Under the pieces are notes generated by a model. That model saw nothing but the letters and a program-made list of their open reading frames with translations, did not search any database and was not told the origin of the DNA. Below, one piece after another: positions 8,225-17,800 of a stretch of DNA of 64,000 bases. A program made the translations under genes and the position numbers. This stretch comes from Nocardia jejuensis NBRC 103114. Its GTDB lineage: Bacteria > Actinomycetota > Actinomycetes > Mycobacteriales > Mycobacteriaceae. The stretch's first letter is position 1, and every line of letters starts with the position of its first letter. Where the stretch lies: contig NZ_BDBU01000050.1 of NCBI RefSeq assembly GCF_001613145.1, forward strand, positions 25,842-89,841, in the 5' to 3' direction.

Positions 8225-9766
8225 TTACCGGTCCGCCTTCGAGGCCTGCGCGCGCCCGGCGTTCACTGCGACGTTCGTGCCCGCCTTGTCGAATCGGTAG
8301 TCGCCGAGATCGAAATGACCCGCACGCCAGGACGCTTCGACCGTGCTCATGGGCCGCAGCGGCACATCGCCGTTCTTGTCGAAGTAGTAGCTGTTGGCCA
8401 GCGAGCAGCTCTCCTGCCAGAAGACCTGGGAGCCACGGCGATCCAGCATCTCCCGGAAGTACCGGTCGTTGGCCTCGTGAGTGACCTCGACCCGGGTGGA
8501 CCGATTTCGGCGGGCCTCGCGCAGCAACCGCAGGATGTGCGTGGTCTGCAATTCGATGAGCGTGAAATACGACGCGCCGTTGTAGCCGTACGGGCCGATG
8601 ATGGTGAAGAAGTTCGGGAAACCGGGCACGCTGACGCCCTCGTACGCCTGCAAACGGTGGGTGTCCCACCACTCTTCGAGCTTGACGCCATTGCTGCCGT
8701 GTAGATCGAAGGTCGGCATATTGCCCGATTCCATCACCTTGAACCCGGTCGCCATGATCAGCACGTCGACCTGATGATGCTGCTCGGTGGTGCGCAGCCC
8801 GGTCGCGGTGATCTCGGTGATCGGGTCGGTCTCGAGCACGACGTTCTCGCGGTTGAAGGTGCGCAGATAGTCGTTGGAGAACGAGGGCCGCTTGCAGCCG
8901 AGCGCGTAGTCCGGGGTGAGTTTCGCGCGCACGGCCGGATCGTGCACCTGCTGCTTCAGATGTGAAAGCCCGGTGCGCTCACCGAGTTTCGATACCGGCA
9001 GCACGCCGTAGTAGTGCGCCGCCAGTGGGAAGGTCAACTCCACGAAGGCCTGGCTCGCCAGCCTGGTCAGCAACTGTCCACCGGGCAGGCCCATCAGCAT
9101 GCGGACCGCGGACGGCAGCGGTGCGTCCGGTCGCGGCAGGCACCAGATCGGGGTGCGCTGGAAGACAACGAGTTCCGAGACCCGCTCGGCGATCTCCGGA
9201 ATGATCTGGATGGCCGATGCGCCGGTGCCGATGATGCCGACCCGCTTGCCACGCAGGTCGACGTCGTGATCCCAGCGGGCGGTGTGCATGGTGGTGCCGG
9301 TGAATCGGTCCGCCCCCGGGATCTCCGGCAGTTTGGGGCGGGTCAGCACGCCGGTCGCGCCGATCATGAAACGGCAGGTCAGCTCGTCGCCGTCGGCCGT
9401 GTGCAGCCGCCACAAATGCAGCGCGTCGTCGAAGTCCGCGCGAACGACGGTGGTGCCGAACCTGATTCGCGGTCGCAGCCCGTACTTCTGTACGCATCGA
9501 TCGGCGTACGCCTTCAACTCCCGCCCGGGCGCGTACACGCGGGACCAGTTCCGCTGCTTCTCGAAGGAGAACTGATAGCTGAAGGACGGAATGTCCACCG
9601 CGATGCCGGGATAGGTGTTCCAGTGCCAGGTTCCGCCCGCGCCGTCGGCCTCGTCGATGATCAGGAAATCGTCGAATCCCGCCTTGCGCAGAGCGATCGC
9701 GGTGCCGATGCCGGAGAATCCGGCACCGACGATGATGAGTTCGTGGTCGACGACAGTGCTGCTCAA
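8225..9766 (-). CDS. Flavin-containing Baeyer-Villiger-type monooxygenase
   Basis: A 513-residue FAD/NADPH monooxygenase that would insert oxygen next to a ketone or hydroxylate a related lipid substrate. FAD site GAGFSGIG (residues 14-21), then GGTWHWNTYPG; the Baeyer-Villiger fingerprint FTGTTMHTARWD (155-166); NADPH site GIIGTGASAIQ (178-187). Length is normal. The start is TTG at 9766: GGAGG lies 7 nt upstream, no better codon exists, and TTG overlaps the upstream stop (TTGA), so it is coupled to the partner gene before it. It is last in an operon with an SDR, a diiron protein and an FAD-less homologue. Substrate not predictable; steroid- or lipid-like ketones are typical of actinobacterial members. 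Confidence 0.9.
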   Translation of the reverse strand: MSSTVVDHELIIVGAGFSGIGTAIALRKAGFDDFLIIDEADGAGGTWHWNTYPGIAVDIPSFSYQFSFEKQRNWSRVYAPGRELKAYADRCVQKYGLRPRIRFGTTVVRADFDDALHLWRLHTADGDELTCRFMIGATGVLTRPKLPEIPGADRFTGTTMHTARWDHDVDLRGKRVGIIGTGASAIQIIPEIAERVSELVVFQRTPIWCLPRPDAPLPSAVRMLMGLPGGQLLTRLASQAFVELTFPLAAHYYGVLPVSKLGERTGLSHLKQQVHDPAVRAKLTPDYALGCKRPSFSNDYLRTFNRENVVLETDPITEITATGLRTTEQHHQVDVLIMATGFKVMESGNMPTFDLHGSNGVKLEEWWDTHRLQAYEGVSVPGFPNFFTIIGPYGYNGASYFTLIELQTTHILRLLREARRNRSTRVEVTHEANDRYFREMLDRRGSQVFWQESCSLANSYYFDKNGDVPLRPMSTVEASWRAGHFDLGDYRFDKAGTNVAVNAGRAQASKADR

Positions 9767-10524
9767 AACATTTCCTCCGCGTAGATGATGCAGTCCACCC
9801 GATGCTCTATCCCGTCCACCGTGCGGACGCCGAGCGGTGCGATCCGGGCGATCGGCCAGGTGACGAGCCGGCAGTTCCGGCGTTCCAGGGCCCGGTAGTA
9901 GTGGTTGTGCAGACGCACGCCGGTGGCGGTGTCGGGGGTGAGCTTGCGGCGCTGCCACGGATCGCGCACCTGCACTCGGAGATTCGCGGTCGCGGCCTGC
10001 CGCAGCGCGGTGTCGCCCAGCCTGCGCGCGATCGCGCCGCCCAGCCGCCACAGCGCGCCGCCGCCCGGTAGGGCGCTCACGGCCGCCGGAACGGTATCGG
10101 TGGCGTCGCGGGAACTTTCGCGCAAGTCCGGCAGCAGCTGCGGAACGACGCGGTCGGCTGCTCGGGCTGCCGCTTCGCCGGGCAATGGCGGTGCGGAGTT
10201 CGCGGGCAGCAGCCCGAGCAGGTCTTCGGGGCAGCGGCGCAGCAGTTCCCGGACGCCGGGGATCGCGGGCCAGGGCAGCACCCACATCGGATCGTGCTGG
10301 AACACGGTCACCCGGCGCGCCTGGCTCGCGACGCCGGGCAGCACCCGCGCGATCGCGGCGGCAGGACCGACGACCGCGACGTGCAGACCGAGCAGATCCT
10401 CCTCATCGCGCCAGTGCGTGCAGTGCCGCTGCCGTCCGGTGTACGTCGCCGCGCCGCGGATACTCGTGCCGTCGCGGGCCGGCCGACGCACTCGATCGAA
10501 TTCGCCGTAGGCCGGGGCGGTCAT
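9763..10524 (-). CDS. FAD-domain-less Baeyer-Villiger monooxygenase homologue
   Basis: A 253-residue protein that aligns with the middle of the adjacent monooxygenase. It begins near the Baeyer-Villiger fingerprint (YTGRQRHCTHW, residues 28-38, keeping aromatic-x-G-xxx-H-xxx-W), continues with a degenerate dinucleotide site (VAVVGPAAAIA in place of GTGASA), VTVFQHDPMWVLPWP, then RKLTPDTATG and HNHYYRALERRN, and ends at IIYAEEM, where the full enzyme reads LIMATGF. It lacks the N-terminal FAD domain and the C-terminal ~150 residues. ATGA and TTGA overlaps couple it to both neighbours, and codon use is normal, so it appears maintained and not decaying. Catalysis by itself is unlikely; a structural or regulatory partner of the full enzyme is inference. 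Confidence 0.7.
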   Translation of the reverse strand: MTAPAYGEFDRVRRPARDGTSIRGAATYTGRQRHCTHWRDEEDLLGLHVAVVGPAAAIARVLPGVASQARRVTVFQHDPMWVLPWPAIPGVRELLRRCPEDLLGLLPANSAPPLPGEAAARAADRVVPQLLPDLRESSRDATDTVPAAVSALPGGGALWRLGGAIARRLGDTALRQAATANLRVQVRDPWQRRKLTPDTATGVRLHNHYYRALERRNCRLVTWPIARIAPLGVRTVDGIEHRVDCIIYAEEMF

Positions 10525-11444
10525 TTCGCCACCGGTTCGTAGGTCAGTTCCTTGGACCAGGACGGAGTGCGGCCGAGTACCCGCACCGGGAAGTGGTCGA
10601 TGGCTTTGTTCAGCGCGTCGTTGACGCCCTGGATCGGCTGCAGGCGATTGATGGTGGCGCGGCCGTGCATGCGCACCAGGTGGAACAGCGGCAGTCGTTT
10701 GATGTCGGGACTGCGGTCGCCCGCTTTCTCGTAGCGTCGCACCGCGTTCCAGAGCTTCTCCTCGTCCAGCCCCATCGCCATGATGTTGGTGGACATGCGC
10801 GAGAGCAGGGGCGTGTACAACAGCGCGCCGATCAGCAGGGTGGGCCGCAGCGCGAAACCCGCCGTCTCGATGGCGATCCGCCGCGCGGGCCCCGCGCCGA
10901 GCTGTTCGAGCACCTGGAAGCCGACCGCCAGATGACGCGACTCGTCACTGTTGATGTGCCGGAACACCTCGTGGCACAGCGGATCTCGGACCTCGTCCAG
11001 CAGGAACTTCACCAGCGCGCCGTCCAGCGCGCATTCCAGAGACGGGATGACCGTTCCCAGCACGGGCAGCGAGAGCTCGTCGCCGTAGCGGTCCAGCCAC
11101 TGGATGACCAGCTGAATGTTCTTGTTGGGCACCGGCATCGAGTCCTCGCGCAGCATGCCCCAGCGGCGCATGAGCGCGAGCTCGGCATTGGCGTGCTTCT
11201 GTTCCTCGGCGTGGAAGTGCCGGTAGATCTCCTTGAGCGGGCCGTCCGGCGCGCGCAGGGTGAGGGCCGCGAACCCGCGGGCTCCCACATGCTCGATCCA
11301 GACCAGATCCGCCATGAAGGCGGCCAGTGCGCCCCGCTGCTGCGGGGTGATCAGCTCGGCTCCCGGTGCGTCCCAGTCGATGTCGGCCAGTGCCCACTGT
11401 CGATCCTTGATCGTGGTGAGCATGTCGGAATATGCGAACGCCAT
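10521..11444 (-). CDS. Ferritin-like diiron protein (PF10118-type, 'metal-dependent hydrolase')
   Basis: A 307-residue all-helical protein with a ferritin/RNR-like carboxylate set: E51, E81-x2-H84 (HAEEQKHAN), E137 (SLECAL), and E168-x2-H171 (DESRHLAVG). Such sites bind two irons and can activate oxygen. The family is usually annotated only as metal-dependent hydrolase; the ligand pattern suggests oxygenase or desaturase chemistry, which I infer. The ATG at 11444 has AGGGAAAGG 7 nt upstream. It overlaps the FAD-less monooxygenase gene by 4 bp and follows the SDR by 45 bp. Together the operon looks like an oxidative pathway for a hydrophobic substrate. Confidence 0.8.
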   Translation of the reverse strand: MAFAYSDMLTTIKDRQWALADIDWDAPGAELITPQQRGALAAFMADLVWIEHVGARGFAALTLRAPDGPLKEIYRHFHAEEQKHANAELALMRRWGMLREDSMPVPNKNIQLVIQWLDRYGDELSLPVLGTVIPSLECALDGALVKFLLDEVRDPLCHEVFRHINSDESRHLAVGFQVLEQLGAGPARRIAIETAGFALRPTLLIGALLYTPLLSRMSTNIMAMGLDEEKLWNAVRRYEKAGDRSPDIKRLPLFHLVRMHGRATINRLQPIQGVNDALNKAIDHFPVRVLGRTPSWSKELTYEPVAK

Positions 11445-11489
11445 TGTTCGGCCTTTCCCTGTCGGTTGTGCATGCTCGGCGCGGACCGC

Positions 11490-12326
11490 TTACCGGACCA
11501 GTCGCTCGAGCAGTCCGGCGGCGCGGGTGTACGTGCCGGGCAGCAGTCGCTTGGACTGCCAGATGAGCTTGGCCTCGACCTGCGGGACGACATGGAGCTG
11601 TCCGGCGTCCACGGCATCGAGGGTGGTGCGGGCGATGGCGGCGGGCGGGCGCCCGGTCCAGCGCAGCAGTCGATCGCCCCATTCCTCCATGGCCTGGTCG
11701 CCGATCGAAACGCCCTCCAGAATCCGGGTTTTCACCGCGGTGGGGCACAGCACGGTGACGGTGACGCCGGTGCCGGACAGTTCGGCGGCGAGGGTTTCCG
11801 ACAGCGCCAGCACGCCGGCCTTGCTGACGTTGTAGGCGGCCATCCGGGGCGCGACGCCGAAGGCCGCGGCCGAGGCCACGTTCACCAGCGCGCCGTGCCC
11901 GGCCGCGCGCAGCCGGGGTGCGAAGACGTGGCAGCCGTGGATGACTCCCCACAGATTGATATCCAGGACCTGATGCCACTCCGGGAGCGGCGCGTCGCCT
12001 ATCAGGTCGCCGCCGCGGCCGATCCCGGCATTGTTGACCACCAGATCCGCGGGCTTGCCGAACCACTGTTCCGCGGTGTCCGCGAGCGCGGTGACCTGCT
12101 CGATCCGGCTCACGTCGCAGACGGCGTCGAATGCCTTTCCGCCTGCGGCGCCGACCAATTCGACGGTTTCGCGGGCCCGCTCGGCGTCGATGTCCGAGCA
12201 GATCACCCGCCCGCCGCGCCGGCCGATCTCGATCGCGAACGCCTGTCCGATGCCGCTACCGGCGCCGGTGACGACCGCGTCCGCCTGCTGGGTACGGCGG
12301 GAACCGCCGAAGGGGTTGAGTCGCAT
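11490..12326 (-). CDS. Short-chain dehydrogenase/reductase
   Basis: A 278-residue classical SDR. Cofactor site VVTGAGSGIGQAFA near the N-terminus; acidic SDIDAERA after beta-2 favours NAD(H); NNAGIG; catalytic Ser in NVASAAAFG and YxxxK in AAYNVSKAG. Start ATG 12326 with GGGAGA upstream. It is the first gene of the minus-strand operon and reads away from the TetR gene across a palindromic operator. Likely interconverts an alcohol and the ketone on which the Baeyer-Villiger enzyme acts; that is inference from gene context. Confidence 0.9.
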   Translation of the reverse strand: MRLNPFGGSRRTQQADAVVTGAGSGIGQAFAIEIGRRGGRVICSDIDAERARETVELVGAAGGKAFDAVCDVSRIEQVTALADTAEQWFGKPADLVVNNAGIGRGGDLIGDAPLPEWHQVLDINLWGVIHGCHVFAPRLRAAGHGALVNVASAAAFGVAPRMAAYNVSKAGVLALSETLAAELSGTGVTVTVLCPTAVKTRILEGVSIGDQAMEEWGDRLLRWTGRPPAAIARTTLDAVDAGQLHVVPQVEAKLIWQSKRLLPGTYTRAAGLLERLVR

Positions 12327-12360
12327 GGAATCTCCCGGGGCTGTGCCATCCGGGCGGATA

Positions 12361-12382
12361 AATGGTGGCATCTGCCACCATT
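12361..12382. promoter_or_regulatory. 22-bp perfect palindrome, probable TetR operator
   Basis: Perfect inverted repeat with 10-bp arms AATGGTGGCA / TGCCACCATT around a TC centre, between the divergent SDR operon and TetR gene. Length and position fit a TetR-family operator repressing both directions. Confidence 0.8.
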
Positions 12383-12400
12383 GGCCGCACCTGCCACCAA
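12381..12400. promoter_or_regulatory. Second, imperfect operator-like site
   Basis: TTGG...CCAA with right half CTGCCACCAA matching the right arm of the neighbouring palindrome; the left half is degenerate. Its centre is 19 bp from that of the perfect site, close to two helical turns, as expected for cooperative binding of two dimers. Confidence 0.45.
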
Positions 12401-12446
12401 TTAGGCGCGCGGTGCGGTAATTTGTCAATGTGGACCGGAGGTGGAC

Positions 12447-13076
12447 GTGAGCGCACCGACCCGCACCTGGGGCGGGCGAACCCAGGAGCAGCGCCGGGCC
12501 GAACGCCGTCGCAAACTGATCGATACGGCTCTGCGCATCTGGCTCGAGAACGGCTGGGCCGCAGTCACTATGCGTGGCGTGTGCACCGGAGCGGGCCTGA
12601 ACGACCGCTACTTCTACGAACATTTCGCCGATCGCGACGAACTGCTCGGCGCGGTCTGGGACGAGGTCTGCTTCGAGGTCTTCGGTGAACTCTCCGGCGT
12701 GATCGCCGAGCAGCTCGGCAGGGCTCCGCTCGAGATTCTGCACCTGGCCATCGCCCGCGCGGTGACCCTGCAGATCGACGGCCCCGCGCGGATCCTGTTC
12801 GGCGATCACGCGGGCAGTCGCATCCTCGAGGCGCGGCGGAGAACGACCCTCACCGACGCCACCGATTTCCTCATCGCCGCCGCCCGCCCGTACCTGCGCC
12901 CCGGTGTGGACGAATCCGATCTGCGCATGGGAACCCTCATGGGCATAGGCGGTTTCATCGAACTGCTCACCGCCTGGCGCACCGGCGCGATCGACGCCGA
13001 CACCGATCGGGTGGTGGCGCACGTGGCGCAGACCGCCGACCTGCTCGGCACCCGATATCTGGCTCTGCCGGACTGA
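12447..13076 (+). CDS. TetR family regulator of the monooxygenase operon
   Basis: A 209-residue TetR regulator: helix-turn-helix in LIDTALRIWLENGWAAVTMR and CTGAGLNDRYFYEHFADRDE, followed by an effector domain. Start GTG 12447 is chosen because GGAGG lies 5 nt upstream; GTG 12441 would abut it. It diverges from the SDR/diiron/monooxygenase operon, with a perfect 22-bp palindrome between, so local repression with relief by a pathway ligand is likely (inference from layout). The C-terminus ALPD plus stop is part of an 18-bp tandem repeat. Confidence 0.9.
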   Translation: MSAPTRTWGGRTQEQRRAERRRKLIDTALRIWLENGWAAVTMRGVCTGAGLNDRYFYEHFADRDELLGAVWDEVCFEVFGELSGVIAEQLGRAPLEILHLAIARAVTLQIDGPARILFGDHAGSRILEARRRTTLTDATDFLIAAARPYLRPGVDESDLRMGTLMGIGGFIELLTAWRTGAIDADTDRVVAHVAQTADLLGTRYLALPD

Positions 13077-13114
13077 TCGGCTCTGCCCGACTGATTGGTT
13101 CTGCCCGACCGATC
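13061..13114 (+). repeat. 18-bp tandem repeat spanning the TetR stop codon
   Basis: Three head-to-tail 18-bp units at 13061, 13079 and 13097 (GGCTCTGCCGGACTGATC and variants). Unit one carries the TetR stop TGA; unit two repeats it in frame; in unit three TGA has become CGA. Readthrough of the first stop would add SALPD and end at the second. Confidence 0.9.
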
Positions 13115-13157
13115 CGCCCGGCATCAGGGCGGGCGAGTCGATCGCTGCGTGCTCGGA

Positions 13158-14234
13158 TCAGAAGTCGTCGACCGCGTAGACGCGCTGTGCGGTGGTGCGG
13201 AAGACCTGTTCGAGCGCCTTGGCGTCGGCCCCGTGGTCGGTGAGCGCGGTCGCCACCACCTCGGCGGCATTGCCGATGCTCGTGATCGGTTTGTCCACCG
13301 GGAAATTCGAGCCCCACAGCAGCCGATCGGGACCGAACACGTCCAGCGCGTGGTGCAGCATGGGGGACACGCGATCCAGCAGCACCGGGACGGGCGTGGG
13401 CTCGCCGCGCGGCGGGACCGGATGGCCGAGGATCGGCATCATCAGGCCGCTCACCTTGGCCACCACATTCGGATGGGTGGCCAGCGCGGTGAGATCGTCG
13501 CGCCAGCGCAGGAACAGATCACGTCGCTGCCCCGGATTCTGACCGGTGTGCTTGCCGACCGGCCCGAAAATGCCTGCGGGCGTGGCGAGATGGTTGAGCA
13601 CGATGGTGGCGTCCGGATAGCGTGAGGCCAGCGCGGTGACCTCGGGCAACTGATGCGAGTACACCCAGGCCTCGAAGGACAGGCCGCGTTCGGCGAGCGC
13701 GCCGAAGCCCTCCAGGAACGCCGCGGAGGTGAGTGACCCGGGGGCCTTGTCGTGCGCGCGCACATCCGGATCGGGATGGTGCTCGACGCGGGTGCGGATC
13801 CCGCGGAACAGCGGTGAGGCCGAGCGGTGCGCGTCGAGCAGATCGGCGAAACCGGGCGCGGCCGGATCGCCCGCCCCGATGATCGCGCCCAGGGCCGGGG
13901 TGTCCACCCCGAAGGGCAGGCTCGCTACCCAGCGCGTTTCCTCGACCGGCCCCAGCACGCCCTTGCCGGTCCACTCCACCTCGATGTGCACGATGGCCTC
14001 GACCGGAACGTCCCCGGCGTCGGTGCGATAGTCGGCCGGAAGATACGGCCGGACGAAGGGCGTCGGATCACCGACGAATTCCCGGTCGCGCTTGGGCGCG
14101 AGCCGTGCGGCCAGGTCGATCGGCACCGGCACGTATTTGAAGAGCTTCGCCAGCCCGCTGAAACCACGGGGCGTGGTCAGCGGATCCCACTGATGGATGT
14201 GCGCATCCACGACTGACATTCCCGCAAGGTCCAT
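13158..14234 (-). CDS. Amidohydrolase family protein (Amidohydro_2)
   Basis: A 358-residue TIM-barrel metal hydrolase. HxH metal ligands sit in VVDAHIHQWDP (H12, H14); later barrel strands carry VEAIVHIEVEWTGKG, LNHLATPAG, VVAKVSGLMM and the closing Asp-type strand LLWGSNFPVDK. Family members hydrolyse lactones or decarboxylate acids. ATG 14234 is chosen because GGAAGGGA lies 5 nt upstream. It stands between the TetR gene (convergent) and the DUF3224 gene. A lactonase acting after a Baeyer-Villiger enzyme would fit the neighbourhood, but it is not in that operon, so this is weak inference. Confidence 0.85.
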   Translation of the reverse strand: MDLAGMSVVDAHIHQWDPLTTPRGFSGLAKLFKYVPVPIDLAARLAPKRDREFVGDPTPFVRPYLPADYRTDAGDVPVEAIVHIEVEWTGKGVLGPVEETRWVASLPFGVDTPALGAIIGAGDPAAPGFADLLDAHRSASPLFRGIRTRVEHHPDPDVRAHDKAPGSLTSAAFLEGFGALAERGLSFEAWVYSHQLPEVTALASRYPDATIVLNHLATPAGIFGPVGKHTGQNPGQRRDLFLRWRDDLTALATHPNVVAKVSGLMMPILGHPVPPRGEPTPVPVLLDRVSPMLHHALDVFGPDRLLWGSNFPVDKPITSIGNAAEVVATALTDHGADAKALEQVFRTTAQRVYAVDDF

Positions 14235-14362
14235 GATGTCCCTTCCGCCCGGCTCGGCCTCTGCGGATTGTTCCACGCGGCGGGCCCCGGAGAGCCGGAA
14301 TCGGACATCGCGCGTCCCGGTGCCCGCCGAACCCGCCGCGGCCGGGCGCCGGGGTCCGGCGA

Positions 14363-14815
14363 TCAGCCCAATTCGTAGTCGAACCAGAGGCGATGGCTGC
14401 CGTCAGCGTCCACGGTCATGCCGCCGCCGCCCGTGATGCCGGTCAGCGCGCCGGTGCCGCTGCCGGCGACGATCACGAAGAACTCGGCGACGCGATCCTC
14501 GCCGCTGGTGGTGGCCGAGTGCGCGAAATTGAACGCCCCGGCCCGCCCGTTCAGCTCGCCCTCGAAGGATTCCATCGCGACATAGGTTCCCGCGCCGGAA
14601 CTCTGATCGAACGCCGAGGTGAACAGCGTCGCGGAGCGGCCCACGATCTCACCCTCGAACTGCTTCTCCATCCTGGCGATGCCCACGGGCATCGCGGTGG
14701 CGACAGCAGGTTCGGGGACCACATCGGTGGGCACGAACGACTTCACACTGAATGTTCCTCTGGCTTGCACGAGGCGAGCGTAATCACCGGGACCGACAGA
14801 GTTTTCGAATTTCAT
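14363..14815 (-). CDS. DUF3224 domain-containing protein
   Basis: A 150-residue single-domain protein of the DUF3224 beta-barrel family: RGTFSVKSFVP, ARMEKQFEGEIVGRS, YVAMESFEGELNGRAGAF, VIVAGSGTGALTGI in family order. No signal peptide. Function of the family is unknown. The start at ATG 14815 is uncertain; a GTG about 17 codons further in would give the more usual family N-terminus. It lies 41 bp after icmF in the same direction and may be co-transcribed. Confidence 0.75.
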   Translation of the reverse strand: MKFENSVGPGDYARLVQARGTFSVKSFVPTDVVPEPAVATAMPVGIARMEKQFEGEIVGRSATLFTSAFDQSSGAGTYVAMESFEGELNGRAGAFNFAHSATTSGEDRVAEFFVIVAGSGTGALTGITGGGGMTVDADGSHRLWFDYELG

Positions 14816-14856
14816 CGAGCCGGGTCCCACAGTGCCCTCGGACCGGCCGCACGAGG

Positions 14857-17800
14857 TCAGACGTTGCGCCGATACTGCCCGCCCACGGTGAAGAAGGTGT
14901 CGGTGATCTGCTGCAGTGTGCACACCCGCGCGGCCTCCATGAGCACCTCGAAGGCGTTCTCGTCGCCACTGGCCGCCGCGGCCAGCCGGGCGAGCATCTC
15001 CGGAGCCTCCTCGCGATGTGCGGCGGTGAACTCCCGCACTCGCTGTAACTGGGACTCCTTCTCCTGCGTTGTCCCGCGCGCCAATTCGAGCACCCGCTGC
15101 TGTTCGCCGTGCGGATTGCGGAAGGTGTTCACTCCGACGATCGGCAGGCTGCCCTCGTGCTTGCGCCGCTCGTACAGCATCGACTCGTCCTGGATTCGCC
15201 CGCGCTGATAGCCGGTCTCCATCGCGCCCAGTACACCGCCGCGCTCGTTGATCCGGTCGAATTCGGTCAGCACCGCCTCCTCCACCAGATCGGTGAGCTC
15301 CTCGATGATGAAACTGCCCTGCAGCGGATTCTCGTTCATCGCCAGGCCCCACTCCCGATTGATGACGAGCTGAATCGCCAGCGCTCGCCGCACCGATTCC
15401 TCGGTGGGGGTGGTGACGGCCTCGTCGTAGGCATTGGTGTGCAGGCTGTTGCAGTTGTCGTAGACGGCGATCAGCGCCTGCAGCGTGGTGCGAATGTCGT
15501 TGAAGCTCATCTCCTGTGCGTGCAGCGAGCGCCCGGAGGTCTGCACGTGGTACTTGAGTTTCTGGGACCGCTCGTCGGCCCCGTACCTGTCCCGCATGGC
15601 GACCGCCCAGATGCGCCGGGCCACCCGGCCGATCACCGAGTACTCCGCGTCCATCCCGTTGGAGAAGAAGAACGACAGGTTCGGTGCGAAATCGTCGATC
15701 TTCATGCCGCGCGCCAGATACGACTCCACATAGGTGAATCCGTTGGCCAGGGTGAAGGCCAGCTGGCTGATCGGGTTCGCACCGGCCTCGGCGATGTGAT
15801 AACCGGAAATGGACACGGAGTAGAAATTGCGAACCTCGTTGCGCACGAACCATTCCTGGATATCGGCCATCATCCGCAGGCTGAACTCGGTGGAGAAGAT
15901 GCAGGTGTTCTGGCCCTGATCCTCCTTGAGGATGTCGGCCTGCACGGTGCCGCGCACGGTGGCCAGGGCGTCGGCGCGCACTCGGGCGGCCTCGGTCGCG
16001 GTGGGTTCGCGGCCCTCGGCGGCCGAGAAGCGTTCCAGCGCACGGTCGATGGCCGTATTGAGGAAGAACGCCAGGATCGTCGGGGCCGGGCCGTTGATGG
16101 TCATGGAGACCGAGGTGGCGGGCGCGTTCAGGTCGAAGCCGTCGTACAGCGCCTTCATATCGTCCAGGGTCGCGATGGACACGCCCGAGGTGCCGACCTT
16201 GCCGTAGATGTCCGGCCGCTCGGCCGGATCGTGCCCGTACAGGGTCACCGAATCGAACGCCGTCGAAAGCCGCTTGGCGTCACTGTGTTCCGAGAGCACC
16301 TTGAAGCGCCGGTTGGTGCGGAAGGCGTCGCCCTCACCGGCGAACATGCGGGCGGGGTCCTCGTTGTCGCGTTTGAACGCGAAAACTCCGGCGGTGAAGG
16401 GGAACCGTCCCGGCAGGTGCTCCGCGCGCAGGAACCGCAGCAGCTCACCGTGATCGGTGTAGCGGGGCAGCGCCACCCGGGGAATCGAGTTGCCGGACAG
16501 CGTCTCCCGTCGCAGCGCCGTTCGGATCTCCCGGTCGCGCACGCGGATCACCTGTTCCTCGCCCCGGTAGGACTCGGCGATCGCCGGCCACTGGGCGAGC
16601 AGGGTGGTGTTCGCGGGCGTGAGATCCTCGCGCGCGCCCCGCAGCAGGTCTTCCACCGCTGCCCACGCGGGTGAAACAGACTGGTGTGCAGCCGAATCGG
16701 CGTCGGCGCCATCGGGCAGTTCGGCCAGTACCGCCTCCAGCCGCTGGACCCGCCGCGCGGCCTCGCACTGCTGTGCGGTGTCCGCGTGATAGTCGCGCAC
16801 CGCCGCCGCGATCTCGGCCAGATACCGCACCCGCGCGGGCGGAATGATCTGCGCGAAACGGGTGGAGGCGCGGGTGCTCACCGTGGGCAGCACCCCCGCT
16901 TCCAGGGGAAGTCCACGCTCGCCGAGCAATCCGGTCAGATGCTGATAGAGGGCGGTGACGCCGTCGTCGTTGAAAGTGGCCGCACTGGTGCCGAATACGG
17001 GCATATCGTCGGGTGAGGCGTGGAATTCCTCGCGATTGCGCACCAACTGCCGCGACACGTCCCGCAGCGCGTCCTGCGCGCCGCGGCGCTCGAATTTGTT
17101 GATGGCCACCACATCCGCGAAATCGAGCATGTCGATCTTCTCGAGCTGCGACGCCGCGCCGAACTCCGGTGTCATCACATACAGCGCCACGTCGACGTGC
17201 TCGGCGATGGCGGCATCACCCTGTCCGGTACCGGGTGTCTCCAGGATGACCAGGTCGTAACCCGCTGCCTTGCAGGCGTTCACCATCTCGTCGATACCCA
17301 CCGGAACCTCACGCGCGCCGCGGGTGGCGAGCGAGCGGAAGTACACCCGCTCGCCGTCCAGGGAGTTCATCCGAATGCGGTCGCCCAGCAGCGCGCCGCC
17401 GCCGCGCCGCCGAGTGGGATCCACCGCAAGCACAGCCACCCGCAGCTTGTCCTGCTGATCGGTGCGCAAGCGCCGCACGAGTTCGTCCGTGAGAGAAGAC
17501 TTTCCGGAGCCACCGGTGCCCGTGATGCCCAGTACCGGCACCGGCCGGGTGGCCGCGGCGGCCCTCAGCGCCGCCAGATCGGACTCCGGCAGGGTTCCCT
17601 GCTGCAGGCAGGTGAGCGTGCGCGCCAGTGCCGCCCGGTCGCCGCTGAGCACCGCCTCGATCGGTGCGGGCGAGTGCGAAAGATCCACGTCGCACTCGGA
17701 AATCAGCTCGTTGATCATTCCCGGCAGCCCCAGCCGCTGGCCGTCCTCGGGCGAGAAGATGGTCACCCCGGCGGCCCCGAGCCGTGCGATCTCCTCCGGG

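Noticed and set aside
10185..12404. Very long plus-strand open frame (739 codons) antisense to the monooxygenase operon
   Set aside because: It mirrors the GC-rich codon pattern of the minus-strand genes, has no family motifs and crosses several well-supported genes.
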